Part shown: piece by piece, positions 56,801 through 64,000 of the stretch
Layout: every line of letters starts with the position of its first letter
Numbering within the stretch: position 1 is the first letter of the stretch
Source: Siphonodentalium dalli
Taxonomy: Eukaryota > Mollusca > Scaphopoda > Gadilida > Siphonodentaliidae
Direction: 5' to 3'
Assembly: GCA_032622095.1 (NCBI GenBank)
Contig: CP136063.1
Location: 93,477,980-93,541,979 of the forward strand
Length of the DNA stretch: 64,000 bases
The notes under the pieces: model-generated
The model's database searches: none
The model's input: only the letters and a program-made list of their open reading frames with translations
Told to the model about the DNA's origin: nothing
Program-made: the position numbers and the translations under genes

Positions 56801-59285
56801 ATTTGCCGGAGTTAAATGAGTTGAAGATGTTCCCGGCTGTGTCGCACATAATAACGCTGTCGGATCCCTGAAAAATGTAATATGAAGTGGGTCATGAAAA
56901 GGAAATGAAAATTTCATCCGTGCAGTTGCGTATGGGAGGCCAAATTCACATTTAATAATTAATTGTGCTTAAGCGCAATCATTGCGCTTAAGCGCAATCA
57001 ATTGCGCTTAAGCGCAATTAATTGCGATTAAGCGCAATTCATGGTTATATGTAACAAAACACCCCTGGTGAATAAATAGGTTTCTCTATAACTTAGCATT
57101 AATTCCTATTGACATGTCACTTCTTGGTTTCATTGGTTTGGATGGGTAGGGAGCTAGCCCAACTTCTTTATCAAAATGGCTGACTCGCAATAGTATCACC
57201 TTCTGTTTTAGTTGGAGCGATTCGTGATAGCATTATATTATCTTCGGTATATATTAGTTGGGGCTACTTGCAATAGCATTACTTTCTGTATTAGTCGGGG
57301 CGACATTGATTTTCTTCAATTTTCGAGTATACAGGCACACCATATGAGGGAAGCAAGCCCTCGGTGACACCACATTCACACTATATGATCATGGAAATAC
57401 TATAGATTTGTGCAAGAGCTGCTGATTTAATAAGAAAAACTAGAGCTTCAGGACTGAGACACCAAAGCTCCAGTAATTACACACCAATTATTGGACAGGG
57501 ATGCTGATAATATGAAAATAGGGTTTTTTCCCCCTGATTTAAGTCAATAAGTAAACCATACAGTAATGCTCTAATTAATCGACTCCTTAACCACAGCAGA
57601 ATTATGGATAACTTTTCAGGATTTAGTCGGAAATATGGCTTGTTGCCATTCATCGGAAAGCTCTCGAGAGCTTTCCGATGAATGGCAACAAGCCATATTT
57701 CCAACTAAATCCTGAAAAGTTACCCATAATTCTGCTGTGGTTAAGAAGTCGATTAAATAGAGCATTACTGTATGAGGTAAGAAAGCCCTCATGCAGTGAC
57801 ACCGCATGCATGTATAGGATATTACCATAGTAAAGGCTAAAATCTGTGCAAAAATACATTAAAAACATCATACAAAACATTACTAGAGTTCCGGGAAGGC
57901 GACATCAATTCTTTGGATAGAGGGATGCTGATAATATGTAATTAGCCGGGATTCTCCTTGTTGAACACATACTCACAGTTTGACTGTTGAGTACAGGTCA
58001 AAATTAGCCCAATGCTCATCTTGTGTTGCTAGGTGATACACCAGGTCATGCTAATAGTTTATGGGTAGGTTAGATAGTAGTCACAATTGCGCTTAAGCGC
58101 AATTAATTGCGCTTAAGCGTAAATGCCCTATTTGCGCTTAAGCACAATATGTGGTATTTGCGCTTAAGCGCAATTCATTGCGCTTAAGCGCAATTATTTG
58201 CGCTTAAGCGCAATTCATTATTAAATGTGAATTTGGCCTCCCATAGTTGCGGTCATATGCCACCATTAAGATGTTGATATCACATGCGTCTGATTGTCAA
58301 TGCATGCACTTCGGGTGAACGACGCTTCCTCGATAATAAGACGCTCAGGGTCGATCAACACCGCCCATATGAAAAATATACGTGGGTATAATTATACATT
58401 TACCAAAGTATACCCTCGTTCTTGTACCCAAGTTTTCCCACGTCATTTGGACATTTTACATGGGTACTGCACCCATCTATACAATGGTGCACGTACCAAA
58501 ATATAAAATATACCCTGGTATCTACCAAAGTAAACCCTCGTACTTGTACCCAAGTATACACAGGTCATTTGGACATTTTACAAGGGTATTTTGCCCATGT
58601 ATACCATGTTATCTACCAAATTAAACCCTCGCAAATGTACCTAAATATATATAAAGTTTTACCCAGGTTATTTTTGGGCATTTTACAAGGGTACTATTAC
58701 TATACCCATGTGTATCGCACGAGCGCGAACGCAGACATCACGACGCATACTAGTACAGCATGCATGTAGTCGAGTTATCCGCATTTGGGACAATAGCTAA
58801 CCGTATAGACAAACACCACCCGTGGTATAGACAATGCATAAAATAGACGGTCAGGAGTATTACCACCTGTCATGATGTGTTTGACACTATATACAAACAC
58901 CAACCATATATACTGTATATATAATGCATACAAGGAAACATTAAAGCATGTTATGATCTTTGTCGCAAATTGTATGCGAACGCGTACATATATGATACAA
59001 AACAAAATTACCAGGATATATTTTTCTAACCACAACTCACCATTTCTTCATCCGTCGAAAACCCGATGGCGACATATCGGTTATTTGCTGAGTTGGCAGT
59101 AATCGTGAATTGAATTACGTCCCCCACTGAGACCCATTTGATGATATAACTGCAGGATCCACCGTTGCAGTCATGTAAACATCCCGTCGTTTTCCCGCAT
59201 GCTGACTGGTCGGCGAGAATTCCCTGCAGTGGATGAACGGTTAAGTTAGACGTTACACATTGGCTGGTTGATGTAACCCGCGGTT
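53880..59285 (-). CDS. FRRS1-like DOMON module C (four exons)
   Basis: Exon a 59041-59285, b 56781-56867, c 55752-55911, d 53880-53989. All four splice pairs look intact and exon d is full length. Exon a is clearly more diverged from A and B than the rest (for example CNGGSCSYIIKWV against CSGGSCGYIIQWV) yet stays open, and its frame extends 5' past the acceptor, where A and B carry five extra bases. The best-preserved module. Confidence 0.73.
54022..55617. repeat. GAT-rich array C
   Basis: As arrays A and B, in the intron between exons c and d. Confidence 0.9.
55845..56335 (-). repeat. Splice-acceptor tandem repeat (C)
   Basis: Six roughly 86-bp units ending at the exon-c acceptor (55911). 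Confidence 0.8.
56416..56816 (-). repeat. Splice-donor tandem repeat (C)
   Basis: About nine 43-bp units; the first donor follows exon b at 56781. Confidence 0.8.
56931..58245. mobile_element. Foldback/MITE-like element with GCGCTTAAGCGC arrays (C)
   Basis: 1,315 bp, flanked by GTTGCG on both sides. The left array is one unit shorter than in A and B. Confidence 0.75.
58383..58720. repeat. About 115-bp tandem repeat (C)
   Basis: As in copy A. Confidence 0.6.
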
Positions 59286-59489
59286 CTGTTGCCGCATGCA
59301 GAATGTTCTGTATTTCAGGAATGGTTGGTGTTCTTCAAGAAAGTGATATTAAAAGCAGATTTTTTCCTTAATTTTCATAATGATTATATCAAGCATCATC
59401 TAGTCGGAAGGTGATAGTGATGATGAGGATGAGGATATGATGACGACGGTCACGACGACAATGATGATGACGACGACTGACGATGACTG

Positions 59490-61726
59490 ACATTTGGAAT
59501 GACATCTGCAAGTCATTTCTTAAATATTAAATCCGGACTTATATCTTGTTTATTGCTGACAAATCACCCGAATGTTCCATGAATCCGCGACATGTACTGA
59601 AACTGCATATTCGTGTGTAACTGGAATTACTCTTCGAACTTACAAAAATGTAGGTTGTTTATGTCTCAAAACTTACAATAATTTACCCAAATATGATAAT
59701 GTCGGTCGGCATAAGATAAATATATCTCTATCCCCCTTGTAGCTGTTGTAAAGCTTGTCAAGAACCATCCAGATAATCCAAACATCTGATCTAAGACCGA
59801 CAATTATTATAGGCAAATATATCATAGCTCTAGTTAAATATCCTCACTAATATCACAGCATGGCAGATCCATTGGGGTCATTCGGGATTCACATACTTTG
59901 TTTAATTACTCTGCCGGTCATTACACAACGACCCCAATGAATCTGCCAGTCATTTCTTAACTAAAGGCATTCTAAAACGGTTTATTGATGATTTTGCTGA
60001 CCAAAATATCTGACATTTGCTTTGTTGGAGATGCTAACAAGATAGAGGTCCCCGCTTGCTATGCTCCGAACGTTTCTGCAATATCGAGATCGAGATCAAG
60101 GCCGATATATTATACAAATAACCCAAGCAAATATCCCGCTGTATGTAATACTTGTTATTAAGAGATACACTATCTTTGTGGGGTTTTGTTTGGTTTTTTT
60201 CCCCAAAGAAAAATTACTCTAGCTATTCTGGTTATCTCGTATGAAATACCACAAAGAGACAGACAACTGCATGTACTCGTTGAACAATAATATAATAAAC
60301 CCGAATGGTGTGTTGGTACCATCGATAATGACAGTACATTCTAAAAAAAACTTCAGCCAAAAATTCTTGATGTGGAAGTGGCATAATAATTTATATTGTT
60401 ACTCTTCGAATGAGTATTTGATTGTCGCCCCTTGATATAGCAATGTTTAGAGCTGTTATAGCTATAGGATAGCTGATCTCAAGCTACAAAGATCGACCTT
60501 TTTTAGCGATGGCATATATATTGACAGGTTACATGGTAACGTATACTAATATCAATACGTTGTGACCTGATTTGGTGAAATATGGGTCCATTTTTTTTAA
60601 ATATTTGGCCAAATAAATTTACCAGATAATTGATATTTAGAAAAATGCTGCAATGACCAGCTCTTTCTTTTACGTACCAGTTTATTGTATTTGTTAAAGT
60701 CACGCTTTTCTTCCGATTCCTTCTCCACATCGTGTTCTGTGGCGACCCCTGTTTAAAATTTAACATATATCAGTGATATGTATAAAACTAGGTGTATTTT
60801 CGAATCGCCAGATCACATAATATACAACATTTTCCAGGATTACATTATATCCAACATATTCCATATTATATACAATTTGAAAGAGGAAGCTCCAAAATAT
60901 TGTATTATCAACTTATCCAGTCGAATAAACTGTGAACATGTTGTTTTTGTCCAGGTACTGACGTGTGTTCTGTGCTTAATTTCAGTCTGGTCTTTACTGG
61001 GTGTTTATTATTCTCAATGGAAGGGGAATAGTTTTATCTCTTAGTTGTGAATTATGATGAATTCTGCAGCAGGCTGGGGTAAATAACGGAAAAGTCTTGT
61101 GATGAATCTGAGAATCTTTATTATTTTGTGTACAATCCAGTATAGGCCACATCTCTTCCGATTTCTGGTGGAATATACATATTGTTGGTTCCTCTTCCAA
61201 ATGGTATATAATATGAAATATGTTGTTGCTTCTCGGTAATGACCAGTCGAGCACAGCACAAACAACCATGACATGGAGATTATCCCATGTTAAAACTTTG
61301 ACTTTCCACATGTATCAGCTTATTTTTCGAGGGTTGTGAATTTTTAAATTGGTCAATTATCATCCAATGCGTGCGAAATCAGTCTTCATTCCACTTAAAT
61401 GTCCAAAGAAGACATCACACCAGGGGGATCTGACAAAAAATTCCGTACACATGGCCGGGTGGGTGTTTGGGTGTTCCGGGGCCCAGAAATACATGATTTC
61501 CGGTGCTTGCAAATTTTTTCCTAATGGGTTTTTTTTTTATAATTATAGACAAACAATGAGACTGTTCTATTATCCAGTAGTAGTCTAAATAACACTATTT
61601 TGCTGCATGTAGGAGGGTGAATACATATGTTGCAATACCATGGTGCTTTAATTTGCTTTAGATTAAACCGAGATCTCAAGTCCATATAACATCATGTTCA
61701 ATAATTTTTGAGGGAATGATTTATTA
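59490..61726. other. Unique host DNA, no supported gene
   Basis: Homology to the repeat unit fades between about 59130 and 59490. Beyond that I see only short unsupported frames and a short inverted repeat around 59842-59945 (GGCAGATCCATTGGGGTCATT with its near complement). This should be 5' of the DOMON gene, but I recognise no reeler exon. Confidence 0.5.
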
Positions 61727-61730
61727 TTAA

Positions 61731-62200
61731 AGGTACTCAATCCGATCAGACGCTACTAAATTACTATTTCTTTGGCTTCAGGTGTAAAAAATATTTGATT
61801 CGAGTCGAGGAACCCACCCATCAGAGCTGAGATTGATTAGATATCGATGTTTGAAATGTGCTGTTTCTATTGTTTGTGGCCCAATCTTTTCAGGGACCAC
61901 GTGCGCTAAAAACGGACAAATTGCGGTTGTAAGATGGATAACTCTAAAATCAAGTGGTTATTATTGTTAATAGTAACAACTTGATTTTAGAGTTATCCAT
62001 CTTACAACAGCAATTTGTCCATTCTAGCACGTGGTCCTCGAAAAGATTGGGCTACAAACAATAGAAACAGCACATTTCAAACATCGATATCTAATAAATC
62101 TGAGCTTTGATGGGTGGGTTTCTCGACTCGAATCAAATATGTTTTACCCTCGAAGCCAAAGAAATAGTAATTTAGGAGCGTCTAATCGGATTGAGTACCT
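61731..62200. mobile_element. TTAA-flanked foldback MITE
   Basis: 470 bp with about 215-bp inverted arms starting AGGTACTCAATCCGAT, flanked by TTAA on both sides (61727-61730, 62201-62204), centre near 61966. TTAA duplications are typical of piggyBac and Kolobok families. Non-coding, so non-autonomous. Confidence 0.85.
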
Positions 62201-62204
62201 TTAA

Positions 62205-64000
62205 CTCGAGAAATATATAGCAAAATATATATTAGTATAAAAGTTATCCTGTTAATATATAATGAACATCGATCCTGGGATAACTAGATGTGCTCCACTA
62301 AATAATGACCCAATTTATGCAGATTGATGCATATGATAAGTATTAATGCTAATTCCATTAGTGATCTGAAACCAGGTATAATCAGGATGTTTTCAATAGC
62401 AGCATGAAGCAGGGAAGAATACTCTGTCTAAATATCCAACCATTTGACCATCAAAATAGGGGTAGTCAAATACATGCATATGTACAATTATTATCTTCAC
62501 AGCCAAAGGTCCCAACGAATGATAATCTTAATCCGAAACTAGTAGACCCTTTTCGCGAAGGATTATCTTTGCTTGTGTTCTTCTCTAGATCCTCGCCGCT
62601 TTTATTTCTTATTATAGAAAACATACATATTCGCTTCCGCTTTAGATTGTATAAAACAAGATAGAACAATCACATTCACAGGCAACACATATTGTATGTG
62701 AATAATTGTTTCTAGCACTCGAGAACATCAAAGTTGTAAGACCTTTGAATCAAAATTTTAGTTGAAAATTAGCAAAATCAAATCTTTGTCAAGCTACACG
62801 GTTAACAGAGAAATAACTCTATCTGCATCAAATATTCATCACTGAGAGATATACATTAGTCAGCATTAAGGATGACGACTAAACTGTTTAAATTGTCAAT
62901 ATATTATTAAAAAAGTTTCTACAAGTGTACAAATCCTGGAAAAATGGGGGTGGGTCCCAAATTTGTCGGAGGAAATAATATTTTGTTTGCACGTATGGTG
63001 GTGGTGTGTCCCTGGTTGGGTGGCATTTTTATTTTCAGCCCTGTGTACGGAATTTCTGTTTTGTTCTTGTTTTTTTGCAGACCCCCCACCTGATCATACA
63101 GTAGTTTTATTACATTTAACCCACCTTGGCTCACACACGTCCGAAATTGAATTTTTGACCACATTGGTAGGGTATATGCGTATATGCCGCCTGGAGTGAC
63201 GTCCCTTTACAATTGGTCACCATCACATGCATTTCATGTTTGGTAAGGTTCCACTCAATCTTTCAATGCGATTAGTATATGGTTAACCCGATTATGCTGT
63301 GTGAAAAGGACCAATTCGTAAAAAGTAATTATAATTTGTTTGTGATTTTTGAATTTTACAATTGTTCAGTAAAATGGCACCCGATCAAGCACAAATCTAC
63401 TAAATTTAAATATGGTCACCGTTAACGAACAGTCAATCTGATCATAAGGAACACCTGTGCCAAATTTCATAGCAATCAAACCCATATCTTTGAAAATATG
63501 GCCTGATATATTGGGTGGGGGGACTTTTTGATGTGTTTAGAACAAAACGTGAGCGTATCACCACGCATGCAGAGGAAATCGTCACAAATTATTATTTACA
63601 AACAAAACAAACACGACTTTCAACTAATACATACATAAACTCAAGACTAACTCTGGGAGGGGAACGACATGTGATATGTACATGTATATATGTTCAACTT
63701 GCTTTTGGTAGTCATGTTGCAATGCCATTATTCTTGATTTATTTTTCAGTGTAATAACAAACGGGAGAGGAGGTACTCATGAGTGAGTCAGCACTTGTCC
63801 TCCAATCCCATTGTCTGTATAAAAATGTATGTGTCATTTCCTATGTGTTATTGAATTAGAAAATAAACTAAAAATAACATCTATGGTATTAGTGGTCAAC
63901 TACGTGTATATACTGAAGTACAGTCGAATGTGTATGTTTGTTTCGTCCGTATTTATGTATTGAATAATAGACACCTTTCGCATAATGAACGACGACAGAT
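62205..64000. other. Unique host DNA, no supported gene
   Basis: AT-rich with short frames only. The stretch near 63440-63500 (TGTGCCAAATTTCATAGC) has the look of an interspersed-repeat tail, but I cannot place it. Confidence 0.45.

Noticed and set aside
1-59490. Triplicated array as an assembly error
   Set aside because: Copies differ by point changes, repeat numbers, private frameshifts and two private transposon insertions, which a collapsed or duplicated contig would not give. Long reads should still confirm.
60241-63754. Short frames in the unique right-hand region
   Set aside because: All under 110 codons, AT-rich, without splice context or recognisable domains.

Overview
The window looks like genomic DNA of an invertebrate animal, possibly a mollusc or other lophotrochozoan (inference). 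The evidence is spliced genes with GT-AG introns, a Penelope-like retroelement, cut-and-paste DNA transposons, canonical metazoan histone-type 3' stem-loops and a Polinton/adintovirus-type endogenous viral element. It is not bacterial.

The core is a tandem array of three near-identical composite units. Each unit is about 19 kb before private insertions and deletions. It joins (1) a degenerate Polinton/adintovirus-like element of about 12 kb to (2) about 7 kb of host sequence. The host part carries four minus-strand exons of a DOMON domain resembling FRRS1 (ferric-chelate reductase 1). Layout: virus V1 (1-6752, cut by the window edge); DOMON module A (6903-12324) plus foldback DNA; virus V2 (14083-18782, then a 3.2 kb Penelope-containing segment, then 21966-31027, with 1,710 bp of virus present on both sides); DOMON module B (31178-36623); virus V3 (37474-53729, split by a 4.2 kb DNA transposon at 43937-48132); DOMON module C (53880-59285); then about 4.5 kb of unique host DNA (59490-64000) with one TTAA-flanked MITE.

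Viral gene order on the minus strand, read by rising coordinate, is: small membrane protein, adenain-like protease, small Cys/His protein, double jelly-roll major capsid protein, pX-like basic protein, minor capsid (penton-like) protein, a GG-motif protein, packaging ATPase, a possible F-box protein, and protein-primed DNA polymerase B. These are followed by three small genes around two large palindromes: a zinc-knuckle protein on plus, a protein with two LYPDL motifs on minus, and an unknown on plus. Polymerase, capsid, pX and the small membrane protein carry lesions shared by every copy that contains them, so the virus was dead before the array amplified. Protease, ATPase, the GG-motif protein, the Cys/His protein, the F-box-like protein, the zinc-knuckle protein and the LYPDL protein remain open.

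Most notable: two viral genes end in a canonical histone-mRNA 3' stem-loop, and both sit behind the same 75-bp promoter-like block. One of them encodes two LYPDL motifs of the ALIX-binding late-domain class. The host DOMON gene has an intron built largely from tandem copies of its own splice donor and of its own splice acceptor.
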